Source: Mycobacterium mantenii (GTDB taxonomy: Bacteria > Actinomycetota > Actinomycetes > Mycobacteriales > Mycobacteriaceae). From it: 64,000 nt of DNA. Position 1 is the stretch's first letter; every line of letters starts with the position of its first letter. The position numbers and the translations under genes are program-made. The stretch lies in contig NZ_AP022590.1 in the NCBI RefSeq assembly GCF_010731775.1, positions 620,001 through 684,000 on the forward strand, in the 5' to 3' direction. Positions 1 to 9,531 of this stretch are shown here, piece after piece. The notes below the pieces were generated by a model. It was not told where the DNA came from. It saw nothing but the letters and a program-made list of their open reading frames with translations, and made no database searches.

Positions 1-662
1 GCGGACGGGTTCGATGGCGACTGGCTCAGATCCCCGCTGATCGCCCTGGCCACCTCCTGCACCCGAGTCACCCACCAGCTCAATTTCGTTGGCCCGCCGC
101 CGGCATCCTGGTTCGGGATGTCGGTCTTCTGGATCGCCGGCGGGGGCGCGGTGGGCGGCGCCCACGTCATCGCGGTCTCGGACACGGCTTCGTACATCGC
201 CATCGTGGTGGCCGCCTGCAGCCACATCTGCAGATACTCGATCTCGTTCTGCGCGATCGGGATCGTGTTGACACCAAAGAAATTCGTCGCGACCAATTGC
301 GCGAAAACGGCGTGGTTGGTCGCCAGCTCCTCAAGGGTCGGCATGGCCGACAGCGCCGCGGTGTAGGCCGCTGCCACGGTCTCGGACTCGAGGGCCGCCG
401 CGGTGCTGTTGGCGCTGTTCTGCAAGAGCCAGGCCAGATACGGGACGTGCGCGGCGACGAACGCCTCCGCGCTGGGGCCCTGCCAGGTTCCGGCCTGCAC
501 GGCCGCCAAAAGATCGCCGAGTTCCTGGGCGGCCGAATCGTATTCGGCACTCAGCGCCTGCCACGCTTGCTCGGCCGCCAGCAAGGACCCGGGTCCCGGC
601 CCGCTGGAGAGCGCCGCCGAATGCACCTCAGGTGGGAAAGCGGCCCAGATCGGCATGGTCAT
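1..662 (-). CDS. PPE family protein, 3' end beyond window
   Basis: The reading frame opens at ATG 662 and runs off the left edge, so about 220 residues are visible. The N-terminus reads MTMPIWAAFPPEVHSAALSS and has the PPE signature at residues 10-12. WQG follows at about residue 59, as in PPE proteins that pair with PE partners and leave through ESX (type VII) secretion. After about residue 165 comes a proline-rich stretch and a WWVTRV segment, so this is not a bare PPE domain. The subfamily (PPW, SVP or MPTR) cannot be decided without the C-terminus. No PE gene lies just upstream; the preceding same-strand gene is a cupin oxygenase. The start has no ribosome site of its own and overlaps the stop of an 11-codon leader ORF. 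A second in-frame ATG lies at 656. Confidence 0.88.
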   Translation of the reverse strand, partial: MTMPIWAAFPPEVHSAALSSGPGPGSLLAAEQAWQALSAEYDSAAQELGDLLAAVQAGTWQGPSAEAFVAAHVPYLAWLLQNSANSTAAALESETVAAAYTAALSAMPTLEELATNHAVFAQLVATNFFGVNTIPIAQNEIEYLQMWLQAATTMAMYEAVSETAMTWAPPTAPPPAIQKTDIPNQDAGGGPTKLSWWVTRVQEVARAISGDLSQSPSNPS

Positions 663-694
663 CGCTGGTCACCGGCGTGCGTCCGTGCCGCCAT
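659..694 (-). CDS. Possible 11-codon leader ORF coupled to PPE gene
   Basis: On the minus strand an ATG at 694 opens MAARTHAGDQR and stops at TGA 659-661. This stop overlaps the PPE start codon in an ATGA arrangement. A strong Shine-Dalgarno GGAAGGAG occupies 701-708, six bases before this ATG, while the PPE ATG has no comparable site. An in-frame stop just upstream blocks any longer PPE start. The reading is that ribosomes load on the leader and re-initiate on the PPE gene. Translation of the leader is inferred, not shown. Confidence 0.5.
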   Translation of the reverse strand: MAARTHAGDQR

Positions 695-791
695 GATGCG
701 CTCCTTCCGGGTGAACCGGTCAGCGGTCCCGCGGTGTGCGTAGCGGCGACCCCGACGGGACCCACAGGTACCCGAAGCTTACGCCATTTTC

Positions 792-807
792 ATCCGCAAA
801 TGCGGAT
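792..807. terminator. Small inverted repeat between cupin and PPE genes
   Basis: ATCCGC (792-797) and GCGGAT (802-807) form a perfect 6-bp stem with a 4-base loop, 39 bp downstream of the cupin gene stop. It could be a weak terminator of the cupin transcript or an operator for the PPE gene. No T-run follows, as is usual in mycobacteria. Confidence 0.3.
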
Positions 808-845
808 AGAAACAGGCACTCTCACCGGAGATGCGAAGCTAACTG

Positions 846-2039
846 TCAGCCATTGGACAGCCGGACCAGGAATCCGTTCAGGATCAGCGTCTGCGCCAGC
901 CCCGACTGCTGCGCCGCGCTCAGCCCGGGCAGATCGCCGACCCGAAACGGCTCGGTGCTGCCGGCGAGGAACAGCAGCGCGGCCTCGTGGTCGGCGCCGG
1001 CGCCCACCGACAGTTGAGCGAACTGCAGGACGACGCGGTCGCCGACGTGCGTAACCCGCGAATAGAGCGGCTCGTACTTGGCCACCAGCGTTCGCCCGTC
1101 GATCCCGACGGTGTCGCTGACCCGCCCGACCGGGGGGCATCGGCCGCGCCGGACCAAGACGTCCGCCATCGCGTCGAGGCCCTCGCCGACGATCTCGGGA
1201 TCCCCGACGGCCTGCAGGGTGTCGTGCACGAGGTCGCCCAGGCCGGCGCGGGCGGTCGCGTCATCCAGGTGCCGTGGCGACAAGCGGGCGTGCACCCGGG
1301 GGTCGCGCAAACTCAGCGCGTGCAGCGCGTGCGTGACGAGCGTGAGCACCGTGGGCGCATGCAGCCCGATCGTCAGATGGACCGACGGCTCGGCGTGCGT
1401 TTCGGCCGAATGCACTTGGCCGCGCGGCAGATACAGCACATCGCCGGGCTGCAGGCAGACGTCGGTCGGCGACGTGAGCTCGTCCGTCCCCACCCCCTTG
1501 CGCCGTTGGATCTCGTGCGGCGGCACGGCGGCGGCGTCGGACAAATGCCACGTCTTCGATCCCTGGATCTGCAGGACGAGCACGTCGTGCGGGTCGTAGT
1601 GCGGGACAAAGCCGGTCGATTCCGGTGGCGTGACGTAGGCGTTGACCCGCGTCGGGAAGTTCAGCTCGACCTCGATGGAGTGCGACAGCGACGCGATCGT
1701 GCGCACGTACCGTTCGAGCCCGTTCAGCACGATGGTGTAGCCGTCGGCCAGGCCCTGCAGTGCCCGGACCGGGTCCAGGCCGCCGTCGGATTGCCGGTAT
1801 ACCGCCGGGTCCATGTCCCGGCCGCCCTTCACCAGCCGCACGGCCGCCGGCTCCGGCCGCACGTGCTCCAGGAGCCCGTCGACGGCCGAAGGCCCGGGCA
1901 ACAGTCGGTCGAAGTAGCCCGGTTGGCATCGTTTGATGTGGTGGTGCCTGCTCGCCCAGATTTCGTCGAGGAAGGCGTCGACACCGACGGGCTGCAGCAA
2001 CCAGGCTAGCGAGGACTCGACGGTAATCCCCCCAAACAT
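846..2039 (-). CDS. JmjC/cupin domain 2-oxoglutarate oxygenase-like protein
   Basis: This is a 397-residue protein of the cupin_4/JmjC type, the family that includes bacterial YcfD and eukaryotic NO66/MINA ribosomal oxygenases. These use Fe(II) and 2-oxoglutarate to hydroxylate an arginine or histidine of a ribosomal protein. The iron triad is visible: HYD at residues 147-149 supplies the His-x-Asp pair, and His210 (in LPRGQVH) the third ligand. The N-terminal segment SSLAWLLQPV...FLDEIWASRHHHIKR resembles the family's substrate-approach helix. The C-terminal part, from about residue 230, has the dimerisation and winged-helix character of the family. The substrate cannot be named from sequence. 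It is divergent to uvrC, with 89 bp between them. Confidence 0.75.
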   Translation of the reverse strand: MFGGITVESSLAWLLQPVGVDAFLDEIWASRHHHIKRCQPGYFDRLLPGPSAVDGLLEHVRPEPAAVRLVKGGRDMDPAVYRQSDGGLDPVRALQGLADGYTIVLNGLERYVRTIASLSHSIEVELNFPTRVNAYVTPPESTGFVPHYDPHDVLVLQIQGSKTWHLSDAAAVPPHEIQRRKGVGTDELTSPTDVCLQPGDVLYLPRGQVHSAETHAEPSVHLTIGLHAPTVLTLVTHALHALSLRDPRVHARLSPRHLDDATARAGLGDLVHDTLQAVGDPEIVGEGLDAMADVLVRRGRCPPVGRVSDTVGIDGRTLVAKYEPLYSRVTHVGDRVVLQFAQLSVGAGADHEAALLFLAGSTEPFRVGDLPGLSAAQQSGLAQTLILNGFLVRLSNG

Positions 2040-2128
2040 CGCGGCGACCGGTATGCACCACAGTAGACCGGCACCCGCACGCGCCCCGCCTTTCTGGGTA
2101 CCGCGCCGGCGGCTACTAGCCTGGATCC

Positions 2129-4084
2129 GTGCCCGATCCCGCCACCTACCGCCCCGCCCCCGGGTCCATCCCGGTCGAGCCCGGCGTCTACCGATTCCGG
2201 GATCCGCACGGGCGAGTCATCTACGTCGGCAAGGCCAAGAGCCTGCGCAGCCGGCTGACGTCTTACTTCGCCGACATCGCCGGCCTGCACCCGCGAACCC
2301 GGCAGATGGTGACCACCGCGGCCAAGGTCGAGTGGACGGTGGTCAACACCGAAGTCGAGGCGCTGCAGCTCGAGTACAACTGGATCAAAGAGTTCGACCC
2401 GCGATTCAACGTCCGCTATCGGGACGACAAGACCTATCCGGTGCTGGCGGTGACCCTCAACGAGGAGTTCCCGCGGCTGATGGTCTACCGCGGCCCCCGC
2501 CGCAAGGGGGTGCGGTATTTCGGGCCCTACTCGCACGCGTGGGCCATCCGGGAGACGCTGGATCTGCTTACCCGGGTGTTTCCGGCGCGCACCTGCTCGG
2601 CGGGAGTGTTCAAGCGGCACAAGCAAATCGACCGTCCTTGCCTGCTCGGCTACATCGACAAGTGCTCGGCGCCGTGCATCGGCAGGGTCAGCGCGGAGCA
2701 GCATCGCCAGATCGTGGACGATTTCTGCGACTTCCTGTCCGGCAAGACCGACCGGTTCGCCCGCGAGCTGGAACATCAGATGAACGCCGCGGCCGAGCAA
2801 CTCGATTTCGAGCGGGCCGCGCGGCTGCGCGACGACCTGGGCGCGGTCAAGAGGGCGATGGAAAAACAGGCCGTCGTCCTGGGCGACGGCACCGACGCCG
2901 ACGTGGTGGCGTTCGCCGACGACGAGCTCGAGGCCGCCGTCCAGGTGTTCCACGTCCGCGGCGGCCGGGTTCGCGGTCAGCGCGGCTGGATCGTCGAAAA
3001 GTCCGCCGACCCTGGTGATTCCGGTGAGGAACAACTGGTCGAACAGTTCTTGACGCAGTTCTACGGCGAGCAGGCCGAATTGGGCTTCCAAACCGACCAA
3101 GCCGCAGACGAATCGGTGAACCCGGTGCCGCGCGAGGTGCTGGTGCCCTGCCTGCCTTCCAATGCCGGCGAGTTGACCAGTTGGCTTTCCGGCTTGCGTG
3201 GATCCCGGGTGGCCCTGCGGGTGCCGCAGCGCGGCGACAAACGCGCGCTGGCCGAAACCGTGCAGCGCAACGCCAAAGAGGCACTGCAGCAACACAAATT
3301 GAAGCGTGCCGGCGACTTCAACGCCAGATCCGCTGCGCTGCAGAACATCCAGGAGGCCCTCGGCTTGTCCGACGCGCCGCTGCGCATCGAGTGTGTGGAC
3401 ATCAGCCATGTGCAGGGCACCGACGTGGTGGGCTCGCTGGTGGTGTTCGAGGACGGTCTGCCGCGCAAATCGGACTACCGGCACTTCGGGATCCGGGAAG
3501 CCGCCGGGCAGGGGCGCTCCGACGACGTCGCCTCCATCGCCGAGGTGACCCGCCGCCGCTTCGCGCGGCACCTCAGTGAACAAAACGATCCGAATATGCT
3601 TTCACCGGAAGGAAAGTCTCGCCGGTTCGCCTACCCGCCGAACCTGTACGTCGTCGACGGCGGTGCCCCACAAGTCAACGCGGCCAGTGCGGTGCTCGAG
3701 GAACTCGGCGTCACCGATGTCGCGGTGATCGGCCTGGCCAAGCGGCTGGAAGAGGTGTGGGTGCCCTCGGAGCCCGATCCCGTCATCATGCCGCGCAACA
3801 GCGAGGGGCTATATCTGCTGCAACGTGTCCGCGACGAAGCGCACCGATTCGCGATCACCTACCATCGCAGCAAGCGATCCAAGCGAATGACGGCATCGGT
3901 GCTGGATTCGGTGCCAGGATTGGGAGAACATCGCCGCAAGGCATTGGTAAGCCATTTCGGATCGATAGCCCGCCTCAAGGAGGCCACCGTCGACCAGATC
4001 ACCGCCGTTCCCGGCATCGGTGTGGCAACCGCCACCGCCGTCCTGGAGGCGCTGCGACCCGATCAGTCCGAGGCCGCGCGGTGA
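2129..4084 (+). CDS. uvrC: Excinuclease ABC subunit C
   Basis: UvrC makes the 3' and then the 5' incision around DNA lesions in the UvrABC nucleotide-excision complex. The 651 residues show the full family order. A GIY-YIG nuclease comes first (GVYRFRD near residue 19, then [13 protein letters not shown]). A UVR motif follows at about 215-250, where UvrB binds. An RNase H-like endonuclease starts at [17 protein letters not shown], with conserved Asp and His. A C-terminal helix-hairpin-helix pair is seen at [12 protein letters not shown] and VPGIGVATA. The start is GTG 2129. It heads an operon of four genes joined by short overlaps, the same order as Rv1420-Rv1423. Confidence 0.97.
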   Translation: MPDPATYRPAPGSIPVEPGVYRFRDPHGRVIYVGKAKSLRSRLTSYFADIAGLHPRTRQMVTTAAKVEWTVVNTEVEALQLEYNWIKEFDPRFNVRYRDDKTYPVLAVTLNEEFPRLMVYRGPRRKGVRYFGPYSHAWAIRETLDLLTRVFPARTCSAGVFKRHKQIDRPCLLGYIDKCSAPCIGRVSAEQHRQIVDDFCDFLSGKTDRFARELEHQMNAAAEQLDFERAARLRDDLGAVKRAMEKQAVVLGDGTDADVVAFADDELEAAVQVFHVRGGRVRGQRGWIVEKSADPGDSGEEQLVEQFLTQFYGEQAELGFQTDQAADESVNPVPREVLVPCLPSNAGELTSWLSGLRGSRVALRVPQRGDKRALAETVQRNAKEALQQHKLKRAGDFNARSAALQNIQEALGLSDAPLRIECVDISHVQGTDVVGSLVVFEDGLPRKSDYRHFGIREAAGQGRSDDVASIAEVTRRRFARHLSEQNDPNMLSPEGKSRRFAYPPNLYVVDGGAPQVNAASAVLEELGVTDVAVIGLAKRLEEVWVPSEPDPVIMPRNSEGLYLLQRVRDEAHRFAITYHRSKRSKRMTASVLDSVPGLGEHRRKALVSHFGSIARLKEATVDQITAVPGIGVATATAVLEALRPDQSEAAR

Positions 4085-5001
4085 CGGGCCCAGAGGAATT
4101 CGCGGGCGGCCGCTCGGTGGAGTCCCCGGCCGGTATCGACGTCGTCCTGGTGACCGGATTATCCGGCGCCGGACGGGGTACCGCAGCCAAGGTGCTCGAA
4201 GACCTCGGCTGGTATGTGGCGGACAACCTGCCCCCGCAGCTGATCACCCGGATGGTCGATTTCGGTCTGGCCGCCGGCTCACGGATCACCCAGCTGGCGG
4301 TGGTGATGGACGTGCGGTCGCGCGGCTTCACCGGTGACCTGGATTCGGTCCGCACCGAGCTGGCAACCCGAAACATCGCGCCGCGCGTGGTGTTCATGGA
4401 AGCATCCGACGACATGTTGGTGCGCCGCTACGAACAGAATCGTCGCAGCCACCCGCTGCAGGGTGATCAGACCCTGGCCGAGGGCATCGCCGCCGAGCGC
4501 CGGATGCTGGCCTCGGTTCGCGCCACCGCCGACCTGATCATCGACACCTCGACGCTGTCGGTGCGCGGCCTGCGCGAGAGCATCGAGCGGGCATTCGGCG
4601 GCGCCGCCAGCGCGACCACCAGCGTCACGGTCGAGTCGTTCGGCTTCAAGTACGGCCTGCCGATGGACGCCGACATGGTGATGGACGTGCGCTTTTTGCC
4701 GAACCCGCACTGGGTCGACGAATTGCGGCCGCGCACCGGGCAGGACCCGGCGGTTCGCGATTACGTGTTGAGCCAGCCCGGCGCGGCCGAGTTTCTCGAC
4801 GCCTACCATCGATTGCTGTCCCTGGTCGTCGACGGCTACCGCCGGGAGGGCAAGCGCTACATGACGGTCGCCATCGGCTGCACCGGGGGCAAGCATCGCA
4901 GCGTCGCGATCGCCGAGGCCCTGGTGCAGTTGCTGGAGGCTCAGAAGGGTGAGGCGCAACTGTCGGTGCGGGTGCTGCACCGGGATCTGGGCCGCGAATG
5001 A
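4081..5001 (+). CDS. rapZ: RapZ/YvcJ-type nucleotide-binding protein
   Basis: The family binds and hydrolyses nucleotides. E. coli RapZ is an adaptor that brings GlmZ RNA to RNase E, but mycobacteria lack GlmZ, so the role here is not known. The 306 residues carry a P-loop, GLSGAGRGT, at about 26-34. The conserved C-terminal block [16 protein letters not shown] contains the presumed sugar-phosphate-sensing residues. GTG 4081 was chosen over an upstream extension because it gives the GTGA overlap with the uvrC stop and matches the family N-terminus. The link with yvcK and whiA is conserved across Gram-positive bacteria. Confidence 0.93.
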   Translation: MTGPEEFAGGRSVESPAGIDVVLVTGLSGAGRGTAAKVLEDLGWYVADNLPPQLITRMVDFGLAAGSRITQLAVVMDVRSRGFTGDLDSVRTELATRNIAPRVVFMEASDDMLVRRYEQNRRSHPLQGDQTLAEGIAAERRMLASVRATADLIIDTSTLSVRGLRESIERAFGGAASATTSVTVESFGFKYGLPMDADMVMDVRFLPNPHWVDELRPRTGQDPAVRDYVLSQPGAAEFLDAYHRLLSLVVDGYRREGKRYMTVAIGCTGGKHRSVAIAEALVQLLEAQKGEAQLSVRVLHRDLGRE

Positions 5002-6074
5002 CCGAGCCGTTGAACCGGGGCATCGTCGCGCTGGGCGGCGGACACGGCCTGTACGCGACGCTGTCGGCGGCCCGTCGGCTGACTCCCCACGTCACCGCGG
5101 TGGTGACCGTCTCCGACGACGGCGGTTCTTCCGGCCGGTTGCGCAGCGAACTGGACGTGGTGCCCCCGGGTGATCTGCGAATGGCATTGGCGGCCTTGGC
5201 ATCTGACAGTCCGCACGGGCGACTGTGGGCGACCATCCTGCAGCACCGGTTCGGCGGCAGCGGGGCCCTGGCCGGGCATCCGATCGGCAACCTGATGTTG
5301 GCCGGGCTGTCCGAGGTGCTGGCCGATCCGGTGGCCGCGCTCGACGAGCTGGGGCGCATCCTCGGCGTCAAGGGCAGGGTGCTGCCGATGTGCCCGATCG
5401 CGCTGCAGATCGAGGCCGACGTCTCCGGTCTGGAAAGCGACCCGCGGATGTTTCGGCTGATCCGCGGCCAGGTGGCGATCGCGAGCACGCCGGGCAAGGT
5501 GCGCCGCGTGCGGCTGCTGCCCGACAACCCCCCGGCGACGCGACAGGCCGTCGACGCCATCATGTCCGCAGATCTGGTGGTGCTGGGCCCCGGGTCGTGG
5601 TTCACCAGCGTGATCCCGCATGTGCTGGTGCCGGGACTGGCCGCGGCGCTACGGGCGACCACCGCACGGCGTGCCCTGGTGCTCAATCTGGTGGCCGAGC
5701 CGGGGGAGACGGCCGGCTTCTCCGTCGAGCGTCATCTGCACGTGCTGGCCCAGCACGCACCGGACTTCAGCGTGCACGACATCATCATCGACGCCGAACG
5801 GGTGCCCAGTGAGCGCGAACGCGATCAATTGCGCCGCACCGCCACACTGCTTTCGGCCGAGGTCCACTTCGCCGACGTGGCCAGACCTGGTACACCTTTA
5901 CATGATCCAGGCAAGCTCGCGGCGGCCCTGGACGGGGTCCGGGCGGCCCGTAAGGCTCCGGGACCGTCTTCGGTCACGGCCACCGCGGATATTCGGGTCG
6001 ACGGTGCAAACCCACCAGCCGGTGGGAGTGGACCGGCCGGCAGCGGACCAAGGGGTGACGACGCGTGGCGATGA
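4998..6074 (+). CDS. yvcK: YvcK/CofD-family protein (CuvA), cell-wall and carbon-use factor
   Basis: The protein has 358 residues with the CofD-like Rossmann fold. The N-terminus [14 protein letters not shown] is the nucleotide-binding loop, followed by [14 protein letters not shown], which matches the CofD active-site region. Bacillus YvcK and mycobacterial CuvA bind UDP-sugars and are needed for growth on some carbon sources and for wall synthesis. CuvA is a kinase substrate in M. tuberculosis. The ATGA overlap with rapZ (4998-5001) and the overlap with whiA show tight co-translation. The last 40 residues are low-complexity and probably disordered. Confidence 0.93.
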   Translation: MTEPLNRGIVALGGGHGLYATLSAARRLTPHVTAVVTVSDDGGSSGRLRSELDVVPPGDLRMALAALASDSPHGRLWATILQHRFGGSGALAGHPIGNLMLAGLSEVLADPVAALDELGRILGVKGRVLPMCPIALQIEADVSGLESDPRMFRLIRGQVAIASTPGKVRRVRLLPDNPPATRQAVDAIMSADLVVLGPGSWFTSVIPHVLVPGLAAALRATTARRALVLNLVAEPGETAGFSVERHLHVLAQHAPDFSVHDIIIDAERVPSERERDQLRRTATLLSAEVHFADVARPGTPLHDPGKLAAALDGVRAARKAPGPSSVTATADIRVDGANPPAGGSGPAGSGPRGDDAWR

Positions 6075-7048
6075 CGACCGAAGTCAAGGACGAACTAAGC
6101 CGCCTCATCGTGAAATCGGTCAGCGCGCGCCGGGCGGAGGTCACGTCCCTGTTGAGGTTCGCCGGCGGGCTGCACATCGTCGGCGGCCGCGTGGTGGTCG
6201 AGGCCGAGGTGGACCTGGGCAACGTCGCGCGGCGGTTGCGCAAGGACATTTTCGAGCTCTACGGGTACAACGCCGTCGTGCATGTGTTGTCGGCCAGCGG
6301 GATTCGCAAGAGCACCCGGTATGTGCTGCGGGTCGCCAACGACGGCGAGGCGCTGGCACGCCAAACCGGCCTGCTCGACAACCGCGGCCGTCCGGTGCGC
6401 GGGTTGCCGGCCCAGGTGGTGGGCGGCAGCGTCGGCGACGCCGAGGCCGCGTGGCGGGGAGCTTTCCTGGCGCACGGGTCGCTGACCGAGCCGGGCCGGT
6501 CGTCGGCGCTGGAAGTCAGCTGCCCCGGCCCGGAGGCGGCGCTGGCGTTGGTGGGTGCCGCGCGCCGGCTCGGTGTCAGCGCGAAAGCCCGCGAGGTGCG
6601 TGGCGCCGACCGGGTCGTGGTGCGCGACGGCGAGGCCATCGGCGCATTGCTGACCCGGATGGGCGCCCAGGACACCCGGCTGGTGTGGGAGGAGCGTCGG
6701 ATGCGGCGCGAGGTCCGGGCCACGGCCAACCGGCTCGCCAACTTCGACGACGCCAACCTGCGCCGCTCGGCGCGCGCGGCGGTCGCGGCCGCGGCCCGGG
6801 TGGAGCGGGCGCTGGAGATCCTGGGCGACACCGTGCCGGACCACCTGGCCTCGGCCGGGAAGCTGCGCGTCGAGCACCGGCAGGCCTCACTTGAGGAGCT
6901 CGGACGGCTCGCGGATCCTCCGATGACGAAAGATGCTGTGGCGGGCCGTATTCGGCGCCTGCTGTCGATGGCCGACCGCAAGGCGAAGGTCGAGGGCATT
7001 CCCGACACCGAGTCGGCGGTGACGCCGGACCTGCTCGAAGACGCATAA
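6065..7048 (+). CDS. whiA: WhiA sporulation/division transcription regulator
   Basis: WhiA is a DNA-binding protein whose N-terminal part resembles a LAGLIDADG homing endonuclease and whose C-terminal part is a helix-turn-helix. In Streptomyces it acts with WhiB to drive septation genes; the mycobacterial partner is WhmD/WhiB2. The 327 residues begin [13 protein letters not shown] and contain [20 protein letters not shown], both typical of the family. The C-terminal HTH lies around [20 protein letters not shown]. The GTG start at 6065 lies 10 bp inside yvcK. It is the last gene of the uvrC operon, followed by a hairpin at 7054-7075. Confidence 0.96.
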   Translation: MAMTTEVKDELSRLIVKSVSARRAEVTSLLRFAGGLHIVGGRVVVEAEVDLGNVARRLRKDIFELYGYNAVVHVLSASGIRKSTRYVLRVANDGEALARQTGLLDNRGRPVRGLPAQVVGGSVGDAEAAWRGAFLAHGSLTEPGRSSALEVSCPGPEAALALVGAARRLGVSAKAREVRGADRVVVRDGEAIGALLTRMGAQDTRLVWEERRMRREVRATANRLANFDDANLRRSARAAVAAAARVERALEILGDTVPDHLASAGKLRVEHRQASLEELGRLADPPMTKDAVAGRIRRLLSMADRKAKVEGIPDTESAVTPDLLEDA

Positions 7049-7053
7049 CTGGT

Positions 7054-7075
7054 GCTGCGAATCGCTGTTCGCAGC
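7054..7075 (+). terminator. Terminator-like hairpin after whiA
   Basis: GCTGCGAA (7054-7061), loop TCGCTG, then TTCGCAGC (7068-7075) form a perfect 8-bp stem five bases after the whiA stop. There is no T-run. The stem core CTGCGAA/TTCGCAG recurs in the hairpins at 53368-53405 and, less its last base pair, at 63379-63438. Confidence 0.6.
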
Positions 7076-7101
7076 GGGTAGGCGGGGGATACGGTCGGGG
7101 G

Positions 7102-8496
7102 ATGAAGCGGCTTTCGAGCGTTGATGCGGCGTTTTGGTCGGCCGAAACTGCGGGCTGGCACATGCATGTGGGGGCATTGGCGATCTGCGACCCGAAGGAG
7201 TCACCCGAATACAATTTTCAGCGACTCCGCGAATTGATCATCGAGCGGTTGCCGGAGCTGCCGCAGCTGCGATGGCGGGTCACCGGGGCGCCGCTCGGGC
7301 TGGACCGACCCTGGTTCGTCGAAGACGAGGACCTGGACATCGACTTCCACATCCGGCGCATCGCCGTTCCGGCGCCGGGCGGTCGCCGCGAGCTCGAGGA
7401 GCTGGTGGGCCGGCTGATGTCCTACAAGCTGGACCGCGCCCGGCCGCTGTGGGAGATGTGGGTGATCGAGGGCGTCGAGGGCGGCCGGATCGCGTCGCTG
7501 ACCAAGATGCACCACGCCATCGTCGACGGCGTCTCGGGCGCCGGCCTGGGTGAGATTCTGTTGGACGTCACGCCGGAACCGCGTCCGCCGCAACAGGAAA
7601 CGGTGGGATCCCTGGTGGGATCGCGGATTCCGGGAATCGAACGGCAGGCGGTGGGCGCGCTCATCAACGTCGGCGTCAAGACGCCGTTCCGCATCGCGAG
7701 GCTCATGGAGCAGACCGTGCGCCAACAGATCGCTGCGCTGGGCGTGCGCGGCCGGCCGCCGCGCTACTTCGAAGCGCCCAAAACCCGCTTCAACGCGCCG
7801 GTCTCGCCGCACCGGCGGATCACCGGCTGCCGCGTCGAACTGACCCGCGCCAAGGCCGTCAAGGACGCGTACGGCGTCAAGCTCAATGACGTCGTGCTGG
7901 CGTTGGTGGCCGGCGCCGCGCGCGACTATTTGCAGAAACGCGGTGAGCTGCCCGCCAAACCGCTGATCGCCCAGATCCCGGTTTCCACCCGCACCGACGA
8001 CAACAAGGACGACGTCGGCAACCAAGTGAGTTCGATGACCGTCTCGTTGGCAACCGATGTCGAAGATCCGGGGGAGCGGCTGCGGGCCATCCACGAAAGC
8101 ACCCAGGACGCCAAGCTGATGGCCAAGGCGTTGTCGGCGCACCAGATCATGGGGCTGACCGAAACGACGCCGCCGGGGCTGCTGGGGCTGGCCGCGCGGG
8201 CCTACACCGCCAGCGGGCTATCGCGAAACCTGGCCCCCATCAACCTCGTTGTCTCCAACGTGCCCGGTCCGCCGTTCCCGTTGTACATGGCCGGCGCCAA
8301 ACTGGATTCGCTCGTGCCGCTGGGTCCTCCGGTAATGGACGTCGCGCTGAACATCACCTGCTTCTCCTACACCGATTACCTGGACTTCGGTTTCGTGACG
8401 ACACCCGAGGTGGCCAACGACATCGACGACATGGCCGATCGCATCGAGCCGGCGTTGACCGATTTGGAAAAGGCCGCCGCGCGAGAGAGCGGCTAG
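7102..8496 (+). CDS. WS/DGAT-family acyltransferase (Rv1425-like triacylglycerol synthase)
   Basis: The protein is a wax-ester synthase/diacylglycerol acyltransferase that joins acyl-CoA to an alcohol or diacylglycerol to store lipid. The 464 residues begin [16 protein letters not shown]. The condensing motif is intact as HHAIVDG at about 137-143. The second family block is visible near [19 protein letters not shown]. The length is normal for mycobacterial Tgs paralogues. It has its own start (ATG 7102) after the whiA hairpin, so it is probably transcribed separately. Which acceptor it uses cannot be told from sequence, because several of the many mycobacterial paralogues have weak activity. 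Confidence 0.92.
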   Translation: MKRLSSVDAAFWSAETAGWHMHVGALAICDPKESPEYNFQRLRELIIERLPELPQLRWRVTGAPLGLDRPWFVEDEDLDIDFHIRRIAVPAPGGRRELEELVGRLMSYKLDRARPLWEMWVIEGVEGGRIASLTKMHHAIVDGVSGAGLGEILLDVTPEPRPPQQETVGSLVGSRIPGIERQAVGALINVGVKTPFRIARLMEQTVRQQIAALGVRGRPPRYFEAPKTRFNAPVSPHRRITGCRVELTRAKAVKDAYGVKLNDVVLALVAGAARDYLQKRGELPAKPLIAQIPVSTRTDDNKDDVGNQVSSMTVSLATDVEDPGERLRAIHESTQDAKLMAKALSAHQIMGLTETTPPGLLGLAARAYTASGLSRNLAPINLVVSNVPGPPFPLYMAGAKLDSLVPLGPPVMDVALNITCFSYTDYLDFGFVTTPEVANDIDDMADRIEPALTDLEKAAARESG

Positions 8497-8513
8497 CGGC
8501 CTGGTGTCCTCTG

Positions 8514-8573
8514 GCGAGCGTCACGCTAGTGTGACTGCCGCAAGCGAGCGTCACGCTAATGTGACTGCCGCAA
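8514..8573. repeat. Tandem 30-bp repeat with GTCAC-N6-GTGAC palindrome (2 copies)
   Basis: Two copies of a 30-bp unit lie head to tail (8514-8543 and 8544-8573) and differ at one base. Each starts GCGAGC and holds the 16-bp palindrome GTCAC-N6-GTGAC (8520-8535, 8550-8565), followed by TGCCGCAA. The second copy supplies the last codons and the stop (TAG at 8556-8558) of the minus-strand pseudogene. The array starts 17 bp after the stop of the acyltransferase gene. Confidence 0.9.
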
Positions 8574-9400
8574 GGCCAAGGCGGCTCGTACCCGGCTGAC
8601 GATGTCTGCGGGGCGATCTCCCACGACCACTCGAATGACGATCCAGCCCAGGCGTTCGAGCCTTTCGCGCCGCCTGATGTCCGATGTGTATTGCCAGCGG
8701 TCCCGACGATGTTGCTCGCCGTCGTACTCGGCGGCGACTTTGAAGTCCTCCCAACCCATGTCGAGGTAGTAAGTGAAGTCGCCGAACTCGTCACTGACCC
8801 GGATCTGCGTTTGTGGTCGGGGCAGCCCCGCCCGTATCAGTAACAGTCGCACCCAAGTTCCTTCGGCGACTGCGCGCCGGCATCCGCGAGATCAATTGCC
8901 TTACGCGTCGACTGAATGCCGCATCGGCCCGGATACCGTTCGGCGAGCATCTGACACTCAGCCACCTTGCAGTTGGTTGCGCGAAGTAGGTCGTCGATGG
9001 CGGCAACAGCGTCGTTTATCAAATGCCAGCATCCCAGGTCGACAGCAGTCCGCGCCGGCGTCGTCACGGGGACACCGTCGATCATGGTGAACTCGTCGTC
9101 TTCTAGGCGGTCACTGTGAATCCGCAATCCCGGCAACGGGTTTCTGTTGCTATGGAGAATCTCAAGCGGTGCCGTGGCGTCCACCCACTGGGCACCATGA
9201 ACAGCGGCGGCGGACAGCCCCGCGATAATGCCTCGCCGACGCGACCACAGCCATGCTGCACGGGCTCGAATCAGCGGCGTGAGCTCGGCGCCAGGGTCGA
9301 CATATACATCGCGGAACAACTTCCTGTAGTGCGTTCGCAAAGCGCTTCTGACGAGTTCTCCGTTCGCGACGGCCTCACTGCCGATGAATGGCTCCGCCAT
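8556..9400 (-). pseudogene. AbiEi-like/DUF559 nuclease-fold protein, single-base frameshift
   Basis: Two overlapping minus-strand frames together make one protein. Frame 9400 to 8837 gives the N-terminal AbiEi-antitoxin-like part (RKLFRDVYVDPG, RRGIIAGLSAAAVHGA, GVPVTTPARTAVDLG). It ends prematurely after AQSPKELGCDCY. Frame 8852 to 8556 continues with RLLLIRAGLPRPQTQI and the DUF559 core (YYLDMGWEDFKVAAEYDGEQH), a PD-(D/E)XK-type nuclease fold. The paralogue at 63428-64000 reads AQSPKETWLRLLLLRAG without a break and has GTTTCC where this copy has GTTCC at about 8857-8861. One A:T pair is therefore missing here. It is either a real inactivating deletion or a sequencing error. All other residues look conserved, which suggests a recent event. 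Confidence 0.8.
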
Positions 9401-9462
9401 CGTGGCAGCGTCGCATGAACCGCAGCGAACGTCAGTTCAGTGCGGCCTGACTATCCACAACC

Positions 9463-9517
9463 AGTCACGCCAGCGTGACGCTCGCGCCCCAGAGTCACGC
9501 CAGCGTGACGCTCGCGC
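9463..9517. repeat. Inverted counterpart of the 30-bp palindromic repeat (2 copies)
   Basis: Two 25-bp identical blocks (9463-9487, 9493-9517) repeat with a 30-bp period. Each has the palindrome GTCACGCCAGCGTGAC (9464-9479, 9494-9509) followed by GCTCGCGC. The outer GCTCGC is the reverse complement of the GCGAGC at 8514, so the two arrays face each other across the pseudogene. The array ends 14 bp before the lipO stop. Confidence 0.9.
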
Positions 9518-9531
9518 GATGTACCAGCGGC

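Noticed and set aside
8514..8573. CRISPR-like array
   Set aside because: The repeats are directly adjacent with no spacers, only two copies are present, and each is a palindrome; no cas genes are near.
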